64,000 nt of DNA from Shinella zoogloeoides. Its GTDB lineage: Bacteria > Pseudomonadota > Alphaproteobacteria > Rhizobiales > Rhizobiaceae. The translations under genes were made by a program, and so were the position numbers. Below are positions 19,660-30,463 of this stretch, in pieces. Position 1 is the stretch's first letter, and every line of letters starts with the position of its first letter. The stretch is from positions 4,146,501 to 4,210,500 of the forward strand of contig NZ_CP093528.1 in NCBI RefSeq assembly GCF_022682305.1. Direction: 5' to 3'. Below the pieces are notes generated by a model. That model searched no databases. It saw only the letters and a list, made by a program, of their open reading frames with translations, and was not told the origin of the DNA.

Positions 19660-21090
19660 ATGAGCCTGAAATTCGGAACCAGCGGCCTGAGAGGGCTTTC
19701 GGTGGACCTCGAAGGGCCGGCGAGCGCGCTCTACGCCACGGCTTTCGCGCGCCACCTGCTGGCGGCGGGCCATGCGCAGCCGGGTGACGAGATCCTGGTC
19801 GGCCGCGATTTCCGTGCGTCCAGCCCCGCCATCTCGGCCATCGCCATCGCCGCGCTGCGCAAGGCCGGCCTTGCCCCCCGCGATTGCGGCGAACTGCCGA
19901 CCCCGGCCCTTGCCCTTCTCGGCCTTGCGCGCAAGGCTGCCTGCCTGATGGTGACCGGCTCGCACATTCCCGCCGACCGCAACGGCATCAAGTTCTACAG
20001 GCCGGACGGCGAGATCGACAAGACCGACGAGGCCGCCATCACCGCCGCCGCAGAGGCGATCCGCGCCGAAGGTACGGTTTTCGACGCAGCGCGGGAGACG
20101 GCGGAGGACCTTGGTGCGGCGGCCATGGCGCTCTACGGCGCGCGCAACCGCCAACTCCTGCCGGACGGCAGCCTTGCCGGCCTGCGCGTCGGCGTCTACC
20201 AGCATTCGACCGTGGCGCGCGACCTCTTCGTCTCGGTGCTCGCGCATTATGGCGCGGATGTCGTCGCGCTCGGCCGTTCTGAAACCTTCATTCCGGTCGA
20301 TACGGAGGCAGTCTCTCCGCAGACCGTCGCCCTCCTTCAGGGATGGGCGGCCGAACATGGATTGCATGCCATCATCTCCGCCGACGGCGACGGTGACCGG
20401 CCGCTGATCACCGATGAGACCGGCACGCCGATCCGCGGCGACCTCGTCGGCCTCATCGCCTGCCGCTTCCTCGGCGCAAGCGCCATCGCTACGCCCGTCA
20501 CCTCCAATTCCGGCATCGAGGCGGCCGTCGGCGGCGCGGTGCTGCGCACGAGGGTCGGCTCGCCCTATGTGATCGCGGCGATGAACGAGGCGGTTGCCGC
20601 CGGCGAAACGGCCGTTGCCGGCTTCGAGGCGAATGGCGGCACGCTGACCGCCACGCCCTTCCCGGTGAACGGCCATGTCCTCGCCCCGCTGCCGACTCGC
20701 GACAGCCTGATGCCGGTGCTCGCCGTTCTGGCGCTCGCCGCAGCCGAAAAGCGCCCGCTGTCGGAGATCGCGGCAGGCTTCGCCCTGCCGGCCGCCGCGA
20801 GCGACCGGCTGGAGAATTTCCCGGTCGAGACCAGCGCGGCGTTGATGGCTGAGCTGCGTTCGGGCCCCGGCCCGCTTGCGGCCTTCCTCGCGCCCATCGG
20901 CGTGCCGCAGAAGACGAGCGATATCGACGGTCTGCGTGTGACGCTGGAGGATGGAAGCGTCGTCCATTTCCGCCCCTCCGGCAATGCGCCGGAAATGCGC
21001 TGCTACGTGGAAGCCGCCGATGAGGCCGCCGCCACGCGGCTTCTGCAGGCCGGTCTCGGGCGCATTCGCGAATGGGCGGCGAGCCGATAA
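19660..21090 (+). CDS. Phosphomannomutase / phosphohexomutase
   Basis: A 476-residue alpha-D-phosphohexomutase. The catalytic phosphoserine loop TGSHIPADRNG has Ser101, the metal loop is ADGDGDRPL, the sugar-binding loop is FEANGGT, and the phosphate-binding loop is FRPSGNAPEMR. The start at 19660 has a GGCAGGGGTG ribosome binding site. Substrate choice (mannose versus glucose phosphates) cannot be settled; it likely feeds surface polysaccharide precursors. Confidence 0.92.
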   Translation: MSLKFGTSGLRGLSVDLEGPASALYATAFARHLLAAGHAQPGDEILVGRDFRASSPAISAIAIAALRKAGLAPRDCGELPTPALALLGLARKAACLMVTGSHIPADRNGIKFYRPDGEIDKTDEAAITAAAEAIRAEGTVFDAARETAEDLGAAAMALYGARNRQLLPDGSLAGLRVGVYQHSTVARDLFVSVLAHYGADVVALGRSETFIPVDTEAVSPQTVALLQGWAAEHGLHAIISADGDGDRPLITDETGTPIRGDLVGLIACRFLGASAIATPVTSNSGIEAAVGGAVLRTRVGSPYVIAAMNEAVAAGETAVAGFEANGGTLTATPFPVNGHVLAPLPTRDSLMPVLAVLALAAAEKRPLSEIAAGFALPAAASDRLENFPVETSAALMAELRSGPGPLAAFLAPIGVPQKTSDIDGLRVTLEDGSVVHFRPSGNAPEMRCYVEAADEAAATRLLQAGLGRIREWAASR

Positions 21091-21172
21091 ACAGGCTTTT
21101 CGCCAAGCCGTTGCAAAAACTTCAAAAAGCCTGTTGACACCGGCGAGCGGGCCTTCTACATGGCTCTCCGTC

Positions 21173-21259
21173 GCCCAGATGGCGGAATTGGTAGACGCGC
21201 CAGCTTCAGGTGCTGGTACTCGAAAGGGTGTGGAGGTTCGAGTCCTCTTCTGGGCACCA
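21173..21259 (+). tRNA. tRNA-Leu (anticodon CAG)
   Basis: A full cloverleaf with encoded CCA (21257-21259). The 7-bp acceptor GCCCAGA pairs with TCTGGGC. The anticodon stem CCAGC/GCTGG surrounds loop TTCAGGT with anticodon CAG at 21207-21209. A long variable arm is present, and the T-loop is GGTTCGAGTCC. A TTGACA hexamer (21134-21139) precedes a CTACAT-type -10 about 16 bases later. Confidence 0.97.
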
Positions 21260-21289
21260 AATTCCCGATCCGGTTCATCCGGATATATC

Positions 21290-21318
21290 AAAAAAGCCCG
21301 GCTTAGCCGGGCTTTTTT
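21290..21318 (+). terminator. Rho-independent terminator after tRNA-Leu
   Basis: AAAAAAGCCCGGC and GCCGGGCTTTTTT form a strong hairpin followed by a T-run, 30 bases after the tRNA. Confidence 0.92.
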
Positions 21319-21449
21319 GTTGCCTGCGACACCCCGCTTTTCTTCCGGTCCCGGCGAAACAGAATCTTCCTCGCGCACCCTTGCGTCCATGGCGCGATAG
21401 GCACATAAGCCTAGAAAATAATCATTTGCCTTTTGTCATCAGGATTATC

Positions 21450-24039
<2,590 letters not shown>

Positions 24040-24054
24040 CCGCACCCCGCCTTC

Positions 24055-24567
24055 TCAGGCGGCAGACGGCCCCGGACCCGGTCCGGGGCCGTTTTCGTTG
24101 GCGGCCGGGATGGCGCGTCCGGCAAGGCCGCCCGCGATCAGCCGGAAGGTTGGCTGGGTCGCCGGTGCTCCGGGGGCCGCCGGCCGGTACAGCACCTTTT
24201 CCAGCCGTACCCAGTCGTGCCGTCCCTCCGGCCTGTCGAAGTGGAGCGCCTCGCCTTCCCGCAGACCCAGAAGGGCAAGTCCGTAGAAGGTGGTGATCGG
24301 CAGGAAGGCCCCGCCCGGCACATGGTCGCGGGGAAGGCAGAGGGTGCGGCTGTCGGTCAGCCCGCTGGCGCAGCGGAAGGCGACGCGCGCGTCGATTACC
24401 GCAAGGCCGGCCGGTACCGGGGCGTCCATGGGCAGGCGGTCCGCCGAAAGCTTGCGCTTCAGCAGCGCCAGCCATTCCTCCGCCAGCGGTTGCCAGTCGC
24501 GCAGCATCCTGTCCAGCACGTAGCCGTCTCTCGTCGTGAGTATTCCGGGATCCCGTCCCATCGTCAT
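24055..24567 (-). CDS. GreA/GreB C-terminal domain protein (Rnk-like), long form
   Basis: A 170-residue protein. The C-terminal half has the FKBP-like GreA/B domain pattern (FRCASGLTDSRTLCLPRDHVPGGAFLPITTFYGLALLGLREGEALHFDRPEGRHDWVRLEKVLY is the domain region, residues about 65-130). The tail ends in a GPGPGPGPS repeat written by the gdhA terminator. The start at 24567 has an AGGATGGAGA ribosome binding site. Rnk proteins bind RNA polymerase and can oppose Gre factors. Confidence 0.8.
   Translation of the reverse strand: MTMGRDPGILTTRDGYVLDRMLRDWQPLAEEWLALLKRKLSADRLPMDAPVPAGLAVIDARVAFRCASGLTDSRTLCLPRDHVPGGAFLPITTFYGLALLGLREGEALHFDRPEGRHDWVRLEKVLYRPAAPGAPATQPTFRLIAGGLAGRAIPAANENGPGPGPGPSAA
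24066..24095 (+). terminator. Terminator of gdhA embedded in the converging coding sequence
   Basis: A 12-bp perfect stem (ACGGCCCCGGAC with complement), a CCG loop and then TTTT. On the other strand the same bases encode the C-terminal Gly-Pro repeat of the Rnk-like protein. Confidence 0.8.
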
Positions 24568-24724
24568 TCTCCATCCTGCCCGCCCTTTGCGGCGGGGCAT
24601 CAAGGTCCGTGGTGGAGAAGCCCCCTGGCCGCGCATGCGGCGCAGGGGGTCACGATCCTGCGACGAGGCAACCTCCGATGCGCCCGGTCTGGGAGAAGGA
24701 CAGGAATTTCATGGGTGCGGAGCC

Positions 24725-25150
24725 TTACGAGGCGCGGGCCGTGTCCGGCGCGCCTGCATGGACGGCGATGACCTGGAGACGGCGCACGCGCCCGTCCCGC
24801 GCGGCCCATTCGATGGACTGGCCGGCGGAAAGGCCGAGCAGCGCCGCGCCCACCGGCGTCAGCACGGAGATGCGCTGGCGGGAGATGTCGGCGTCCTTGG
24901 GGAAGACCAGCTCGGCGGTCTGCGGCGCTTCCTCGTCGATCTGGAATTCGGCGGTGGAGCCGATGCGCATCACGCCCGGGGCCATGCGTGCGTCGTCCAC
25001 CACCTTCGCGCGGTCGAGTTCTGCGGCAAGCTGCTCGGCGGCATGCGGATCGCGCTCGGCCAGCATGTCGGCGAGGTTGGACAGGCGCGCGTGCTCGGAG
25101 CGGGCGATGGTGATGGCGGGCCGGCGGCCCTTGGTCTTGGTGGCGGTCAT
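24725..25150 (-). CDS. rnk: Nucleoside diphosphate kinase regulator (Rnk)
   Basis: 141 residues, the usual Rnk length. A short N-terminal coiled coil (SEHARLSNLADMLAERDPHAAEQLAAELDRAKVV) precedes the GreA/B C-terminal domain (GSTAEFQIDEE...DISRQRISVLTPVGAALLGLSAGQSIEW). The start at 25150 has GAGGT upstream. It lies behind a 360-base intergenic region and ahead of a second, divergent Rnk-like paralogue in the same orientation. Confidence 0.88.
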   Translation of the reverse strand: MTATKTKGRRPAITIARSEHARLSNLADMLAERDPHAAEQLAAELDRAKVVDDARMAPGVMRIGSTAEFQIDEEAPQTAELVFPKDADISRQRISVLTPVGAALLGLSAGQSIEWAARDGRVRRLQVIAVHAGAPDTARAS

Positions 25151-25510
25151 GAGAACCTCGCGCGGGTTCACGCGGCCCTGCGGGCGCGTGGAAAGTCGGA
25201 AAACTGGGGAATGATGTCGCGCAATCCTGACGCGGTTACCGAAAAATGACGGAACCGCTATCGCCCCACGGCCGGGGCGCGACGCGACCAAGCCGAGGGG
25301 CTAGTGTCCTGCGAGAGGAAACAGCCGTTTCAGGAATCGGGCAAGGTCGTGCGTCGTCATCATGCTCTTATGATGGGGTGAGGGCACAGGTAAAGTCAAG
25401 GGTGGCGGGCGGCAGCGCGGCCGAACGCCGCCCCTGCGACGCCCTGTCGGTTTGACAGAAGGCAACTATGGGCGGATAGCTCGCTGATCCCGAACGAGTG
25501 AGGCCCTGCG
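25151..25510. other. 360-base intergenic region, no gene seen
   Basis: It separates rnk (leftward) from the carbonic anhydrase operon (rightward) and should hold both promoters. A CATCAT-N6-ATGATG inverted repeat lies at 25358-25375. No convincing reading frame, tRNA or known RNA motif was seen. Confidence 0.5.
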
Positions 25511-26113
25511 ATGATCGACGATCTTTTTGCCAGGAACAAGGTGTGGTCCGCCGAGCGCAAGGCGGAGAAGGCGGACTATTTCGAGCGCCTTTCGACGCTT
25601 CAGCAGCCGGAGTACCTGTGGATCGGCTGTTCCGACAGCCGCGTGCCGGCCAATGTGATCGCAGGACTGGAACCGGGCGAGGTCTTCGTCCACCGCAACG
25701 TCGCAAATCTCATCCATCCCGCCGACCTCAACATGCTGTCGGTGGTCGAATATGCCGTGCATCAGCTCGGCGTGAAGCACATTATCATCTGCGGCCACTA
25801 TGGCTGCGGCGGCATCCGCGCCGCGGTCAGCGGCGAGCGTTTCGGGCTGATCGACCATTGGCTCCAGCCCGTGCGCGATGTGGCGGACCGGCGTTTCGAA
25901 TGCCGGGAATGCGGCTCCTGGAGCGATGCGGATCTCGACCGGCTCTGCGAGGCCTCCGTCGCCGCGCAGGTCGAGCGCCTCGCCCGCACGCCGACCCTCA
26001 CGGCGGCCTGGCAGGCGGGCCGCGACGTATCGATCCACGGCTGGGTCTACGGCTTGCAGGACGGCCTGCTTTCTGATCTCAAATGCACGGTGCGCGGCAA
26101 CCGGGGAGGCTAG
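25511..26113 (+). CDS. Beta-class carbonic anhydrase
   Basis: A 200-residue Zn enzyme converting CO2 to bicarbonate. Zn ligands Cys40 and Asp42 are in IGCSDSRVPAN, with His96 and Cys99 in CGHYGCGG. The C-terminal WVYGLQDG matches the cynT/can group. The DUF488 gene follows after three bases, forming an operon. Confidence 0.94.
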   Translation: MIDDLFARNKVWSAERKAEKADYFERLSTLQQPEYLWIGCSDSRVPANVIAGLEPGEVFVHRNVANLIHPADLNMLSVVEYAVHQLGVKHIIICGHYGCGGIRAAVSGERFGLIDHWLQPVRDVADRRFECRECGSWSDADLDRLCEASVAAQVERLARTPTLTAAWQAGRDVSIHGWVYGLQDGLLSDLKCTVRGNRGG

Positions 26114-26116
26114 CCC

Positions 26117-26464
26117 ATGTCCGTCAGGATCAAGCGCGTCTATGACGAACCGGCGGCGGACGACGGCGAGCGCATCCTCGTCGACCGGCTCTGGCCGCGC
26201 GGCATCTCGAAGGAGAAGGCGGCGTTCGACGAATGGATGAAGGAGGTCGCCCCGACCTCCGAGCTGCGCAAGTGGTTCGACCACCGGCCGGAACGCTGGG
26301 ACGAATTCAGGCAGCGCTATCGCGCCGAGTTGCAGGGTAATCCCGCGGTGGAGGCGCTTCGCGCGCATGTTGCGGCAGGGAGGGTGACGTTGCTCTACGG
26401 CTCGCGCAACCGCGAGTTCAACCATGCCGCCGTGCTTGCCGATTTCCTGGCGGAAAAGGCCTGA
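26117..26464 (+). CDS. DUF488-family protein
   Basis: 115 residues with the DUF488 pattern: RVYDEPAADDGERILVDRLWPRGISKEKA, then WFDHRPERWDEFRQRYRAEL, ending in TLLYGSRNREFNHAAVLADFL. The function is unknown. It starts right behind the carbonic anhydrase gene with a GGGGAGG ribosome binding site, so it is co-transcribed. Confidence 0.9.
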   Translation: MSVRIKRVYDEPAADDGERILVDRLWPRGISKEKAAFDEWMKEVAPTSELRKWFDHRPERWDEFRQRYRAELQGNPAVEALRAHVAAGRVTLLYGSRNREFNHAAVLADFLAEKA

Positions 26465-26563
26465 GGCCTTTCGGTTGCAAGCCATCCGGCGGCGGTAGAA
26501 TTCATTTGTCAGGGGGAACCGTCCCCGTTAATTTTCATCTGACCGACATGAGGAGTGGCATCG

Positions 26564-27730
26564 ATGACCGAGCGAACGGCGATTGAAGTTCAACCGGAAA
26601 CCGTTGCCGCGGCGCATGGCGTGGCGAGCGATACCGCCTTCGGCGCGATCGCGCCACCGCTCTATCTGTCCAGCACCTATCAGTTCGCCGATTTCGATAC
26701 GCCGCGCGCCTATGATTACGGCCGCGTCGGCAACCCGACGCGCGACCTGCTGGCCGAGGCGATCACCAAGCTGGAGGGCGGGGCCGGCGCGGTGCTGACG
26801 CCGAGCGGCATGGCGGCGGTGGATATTCTCCTGACCCGGCTGCCCGTCGGCAGCCTCGTGCTCGCGCCGCACGATTGCTACGGCGGCACGATGCGGCTCC
26901 TGAAGGCGCGCGCCGGGCTGGGTCAACTCCGGCTCGCGCTGGTCGATCAGTCGGACCACGCGGCGTTTACGGCGGAGCTTTCCGGCAAGCCGGCGCTGGT
27001 GCTGATCGAGACGCCGAGCAATCCGCTGATGCGCGTCGTGGACATCGCCGCCCTTTCCGCCCTCGCGCGGGCGGCCGGGGCGCGCGTCGTCGTCGACAAT
27101 ACCTTCCTGTCGCCGGCCCTGCAGAAGCCGTTGTCGCTCGGTGCCGACTATGTGCTGCATTCGACGACGAAATTCCTGAACGGCCATTCGGACGTCATCG
27201 CCGGGGCGGTGATCGCCGCCGACGGGGGCGAGGCCCGCGCGCTGCGCCACTGGGCGAATGTGACGGGGGCCATCGCCGCGCCCTTCGATTCCTGGCTGAC
27301 GCTGCGGGGCCTTAGAACCCTCTTCGCCCGCATGGCGGGACAGGAGAAGAATGCGATGGCGATTGCCGAACGGCTCGTCGGCCATCCCGCTGTCGCCCGC
27401 GTGCACTATCCCGGCCTTGCCGATCATCCGGACCATGCGCTCGCCCGGCGCCAGCAGCAGGGTTTCGGCGCCATGATGAGCTTCGAGCTTGCCGGCGGCG
27501 TGGAGGCGGTGCAGCGCTTCGTGCGGGCGGTCAAGGTCATCACGCTCGCCGAATCGCTTGGCGGGGTTGAAAGCCTCGTAGCCCATCCGGCGACGATGAC
27601 GCATGTCGACATGGGACCGGAAGCGCGTGCCCGCGCCGGCATCAGCGACGGTCTGCTTCGGCTTTCCGTCGGGCTGGAGCATGTCGACGATCTTCTGGCC
27701 GGGCTGGAAGCCGGCCTTTCGGCCTGCTGA
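26564..27730 (+). CDS. Trans-sulfuration PLP enzyme (cystathionine gamma-synthase/beta-lyase family)
   Basis: A 388-residue Cys/Met metabolism PLP enzyme. Features are [26 protein letters not shown] (phosphate binding), [24 protein letters not shown], and the PLP lysine K203 in [13 protein letters not shown]. The C-terminal [17 protein letters not shown] is typical. The start at 26564 (MTERT) is preferred over a GTG nine bases upstream because of GAGGAG spacing. Synthase versus lyase cannot be separated by eye. Confidence 0.9.
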   Translation: MTERTAIEVQPETVAAAHGVASDTAFGAIAPPLYLSSTYQFADFDTPRAYDYGRVGNPTRDLLAEAITKLEGGAGAVLTPSGMAAVDILLTRLPVGSLVLAPHDCYGGTMRLLKARAGLGQLRLALVDQSDHAAFTAELSGKPALVLIETPSNPLMRVVDIAALSALARAAGARVVVDNTFLSPALQKPLSLGADYVLHSTTKFLNGHSDVIAGAVIAADGGEARALRHWANVTGAIAAPFDSWLTLRGLRTLFARMAGQEKNAMAIAERLVGHPAVARVHYPGLADHPDHALARRQQQGFGAMMSFELAGGVEAVQRFVRAVKVITLAESLGGVESLVAHPATMTHVDMGPEARARAGISDGLLRLSVGLEHVDDLLAGLEAGLSAC

Positions 27731-27750
27731 AGCCGATCGGGGAGGGTGCG

Positions 27751-28443
27751 ATGGCCGAGGACGACACGAACGATTTCGCCTCTCCCGCCTGTTTCCTGCA
27801 CGAGATCGACCCGGCCTATTCCGGCCTCGCCGCGCCGCTTGCCTGGACGGATGTCAACCGCTGGCGCAAGGCCGAGCGGGAGCGGCTGATCGCGGAGCGC
27901 CTCGCCGTGCCGGCGCAGGTGCGGGCCGGCTGGGGCGAGGCCATCGCGGCGGGCGTGCTCGCGGAAATCGGCGATGTTTCGGGCCGTATCGTCAGCGCCT
28001 ACTGGCCGTTTCGCGGTGAGCCGGATTTCCGCCCCTTCATGGAAGAGGTCGCCGCGCGGGGCGGGCGGACCGCCCTGCCGGTCGTGGTCGAGAAGGGGCG
28101 GCCGCTGGAATTCCATCTCTGGCAGACGGGTGACGCGCTGTCGCGCGGGGTCTGGAACATCCCCATCCCCGCGCAGCGGCATCCATGCGTGCCCGATGTC
28201 GTCATTTCGCCGGTCGTCGGCTACGATCCGGCCTGTTACCGGCTCGGCTATGGCGGCGGGTTCTTCGACCGCACGCTTGCCGCCCTGCCGGCACGGCCGC
28301 GCGTCATAGGTATCGGCTACAGCTCGGCGAGGCTCGCCACGATCCATCCGCAGCCGCACGATATCCCGATGGACCTGATCGTCACGCAAACCGGCACCGT
28401 CCGCCCTCAGGCGGACGTTTCCACGGTGCGCGCGTTGACGTAG
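27751..28443 (+). CDS. 5-formyltetrahydrofolate cyclo-ligase family protein
   Basis: 230 residues, with the family's C-terminal motif RLGYGGGFFDRTLA that binds ATP and the N-terminal lysine/arginine region (WRKAERERLIAERLAVP). It converts 5-formyl-THF to 5,10-methenyl-THF using ATP. Its 3' end overlaps the converging MFS gene by 37 bases. It follows the trans-sulfuration gene by 20 bases with a GGGAGGGTG ribosome binding site, suggesting an operon in one-carbon/methionine metabolism. Confidence 0.88.
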   Translation: MAEDDTNDFASPACFLHEIDPAYSGLAAPLAWTDVNRWRKAERERLIAERLAVPAQVRAGWGEAIAAGVLAEIGDVSGRIVSAYWPFRGEPDFRPFMEEVAARGGRTALPVVVEKGRPLEFHLWQTGDALSRGVWNIPIPAQRHPCVPDVVISPVVGYDPACYRLGYGGGFFDRTLAALPARPRVIGIGYSSARLATIHPQPHDIPMDLIVTQTGTVRPQADVSTVRALT

Positions 28444-29681
28444 AGCGCCTTTCCGGCGAACCAGCCGTTGATGGCGGCCCCGAGGCCAAGCAGAACGATC
28501 AGCACGGCGCTCCACGCAAAACTCCCCGTCCAGCCACGAATGAGGCCGACGACCAGCGGGCCGATGGCGGCGAGCAGGTAGCCGACGCATTGCGCCATGC
28601 CGGAAAGATGCGCCGCCATATGCGGATCACGCGTGCGCAGCACGATGACGGTCATCGCCACCGCGATCAGCCCGCCCTGGCCGATGCCCTGCAGCACGGC
28701 CCAGAACCATACGGTCGAAAGGGGAGCGAAGAGCAGGCCGAGAAGGGCGACGACGGCGAAGCCGCAGAGCGTGACGTTGATCAGCCGCTGGTCCTTGCCG
28801 CGCACGGCAAGATGCGGCGCGACGAGGCAGGAGGCCGCCTGCACCATGACCGAGACGGAGACGATGGCGCCCGCCGTCACGCCGTCCAGTCCGCGTTCGC
28901 GCAGGATCGGCACCAGCCAGCCGAAGACGCAATAGGCGAGCGCCGACTGCAGGCCCATGAAGAGCGTGACGTGCCAGGCGAGCCGGTCGCGCCAGAGACC
29001 TTCCACGCGGAAGCCGGCGCGCTTGGGCTGCGAGCGGGTGGCGAGGACCTGCGGCAGCCAGAGCAGGCCGACGAGAAGGGCGGGCAGCGCCCAGATCGCC
29101 AGCGCTCCATCGAGCGAGCCGCCCAGCGCATGTTCGACCGGCAGCGTCAGCCCGGCGGCGCTGGCCGCGCCGGCGCAGAGCGCCATGGTGTAGAAGCCGG
29201 TCATCATCGCGGCCTTGTCCGGGAAGTCGCGCTTGACGAGGCCGGGCAGCAGCACGTTGCCGACCGCGATGCTGCCGCCGGCCAGCGCCGTGCCGAGGAA
29301 GAGCAGCGGAATGGAGGAGAGACCGCGAAGCGCCGTGCCGAGCGCCAGCAGGAAGACGACGGCGAGCAGCGTGCGCTCGGTGCCGATGCGCTGGGCAAGG
29401 CGCGGCGCGAGTGGCGAGAACAGGCCGAGGCAGACGACGGGAAGCGTGGTCAGCAGGCTCGCTCCGGTGGGCGACAGGCCGAGCACGTCGCGGATTTCCG
29501 GCAGCAGCGCGGAGGCGCTGGAAAAGACGGGGCGCAGGTTGAAGGCGATAAGCACGAGGCTGGCGCCGAGCAGGAAGCGCGCAAGGCCCTTCGGCCGGTG
29601 TGGCTCGGGCGCGGGCACGCTGTCGGCCTCGGCGTCGATCAGGTCGATGGAGCCGGGGTCGTTGGAAAGGGCATGGGTCAT
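28407..29681 (-). CDS. CynX/NimT-family MFS transporter
   Basis: A 424-residue 12-TM inner-membrane protein. The N-terminal LVLIAFNLRPVFSSASALLPEIRDVLGLSPTGASLLTTLPVVCLGLFSPLAPRLAQRIG region is the CynX/NimT hallmark (FNLRP near TM1). Its start overlaps the stop of the upstream GntR gene (ATGA), so both are translated from one mRNA. Family substrates include cyanate and 2-nitroimidazole; none is indicated here. Confidence 0.88.
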   Translation of the reverse strand: MTHALSNDPGSIDLIDAEADSVPAPEPHRPKGLARFLLGASLVLIAFNLRPVFSSASALLPEIRDVLGLSPTGASLLTTLPVVCLGLFSPLAPRLAQRIGTERTLLAVVFLLALGTALRGLSSIPLLFLGTALAGGSIAVGNVLLPGLVKRDFPDKAAMMTGFYTMALCAGAASAAGLTLPVEHALGGSLDGALAIWALPALLVGLLWLPQVLATRSQPKRAGFRVEGLWRDRLAWHVTLFMGLQSALAYCVFGWLVPILRERGLDGVTAGAIVSVSVMVQAASCLVAPHLAVRGKDQRLINVTLCGFAVVALLGLLFAPLSTVWFWAVLQGIGQGGLIAVAMTVIVLRTRDPHMAAHLSGMAQCVGYLLAAIGPLVVGLIRGWTGSFAWSAVLIVLLGLGAAINGWFAGKALYVNARTVETSA

Positions 29682-30355
29682 GAAAGAAGCAATCGGTCGA
29701 GAGTGGAAAGGACGGGAGCCATGAATCGGCGTACGGCGGCATCCGCCGTGTCGGGATCGCCGCTTTCGATGGCGTCGACGATGGCGGCGTGGGCCGCCAT
29801 GTCGGGTTCGGGCAGGTCTTCCCTCAGGCTCGCCTCGATGGTTTCGGCGATCAGCGCGGAGAAGAAATCGTACATGCCGATGAGCACGGCATTCTGCGAG
29901 GCGGCGATCACGGCCTGATGAAAGGCGAAATCGCGGGCGATGAAGGCTGCCTTGTCGCCGCCCTCGTAGTTGCCGCGCTCGGCAAGGAGCGTGCGCAGGC
30001 CAGCGATCACGGCCGGCGTCCGGCGCAATGCCGCAAGGCGCGCCGCCTCCGCATCGAGCGCAAGGCGGGCCTCGAACTGGTCGCGCAGCCCGGCGCGGCG
30101 AGCCATGGTGAGGGGACGTGTGGTGTCGGCCGTGGACAGCACATAGGTGCCGGACCCCTGCCGCGTTTCGAGGATGCCCTGCGAGACGAGGACGCGCACC
30201 GCCTCGCGCACGGTGCCGCGGCTGACGGACAGCATGGTCGAAAGCGTCGCCTCGTTCGGCAGCTTTTCGCCGATCGTCCAGCGGCGGGCGAGGATTTCGG
30301 CGCGGATCGCCTCGGCTGCGGTGTCCGCGAGATTGGTCTTGCTGAGGGAGTGCAT
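29678..30355 (-). CDS. FadR-subfamily GntR regulator
   Basis: 225 residues. An N-terminal winged helix (AAEAIRAEILARRWTIGEKLPNEATLSTMLSVSRGTVREAVRVLVSQGILETRQGSGTYV is the region, residues about 12-72) is followed by an all-helical FCD ligand domain with metal-binding Asp/His positions (DFAFHQAVIAAS). It is the first gene of a GntR-MFS operon and is preceded by a perfect 37-bp palindrome touching its start codon, consistent with autoregulation. Confidence 0.92.
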   Translation of the reverse strand: MHSLSKTNLADTAAEAIRAEILARRWTIGEKLPNEATLSTMLSVSRGTVREAVRVLVSQGILETRQGSGTYVLSTADTTRPLTMARRAGLRDQFEARLALDAEAARLAALRRTPAVIAGLRTLLAERGNYEGGDKAAFIARDFAFHQAVIAASQNAVLIGMYDFFSALIAETIEASLREDLPEPDMAAHAAIVDAIESGDPDTADAAVRRFMAPVLSTLDRLLLS

Positions 30356-30356
30356 G

Positions 30357-30393
30357 GATAATCACCAAGTCATCAGATGACTTGGTGATTATC
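30357..30393. promoter_or_regulatory. Perfect 37-bp palindrome ahead of GntR gene
   Basis: Two identical 18-bp arms (GATAATCACCAAGTCATC and its complement) flank a single central A at 30375, two bases from the GntR start codon. The inner part AAGTCATC-A-GATGACTT is a plausible FadR-type operator. Such length without mismatch is unusual for one dimer site. Confidence 0.75.
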
Positions 30394-30428
30394 GCACCCT
30401 TGCGGGAAGGTCAAAGTCTTTTCCGTCG

Positions 30429-30454
30429 CCCGGCGGCGTTTGTGCGCCGCCGGG
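30429..30454. terminator. Stem-loop downstream of proline-racemase-like gene
   Basis: A perfect 10-bp stem CCCGGCGGCG/CGCCGCCGGG has a 6-base loop, ten bases beyond the end of the gene ending at 30464. There is no T-run on either side, so termination strength is uncertain. Confidence 0.45.
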
Positions 30455-30463
30455 ATGTGCCCG

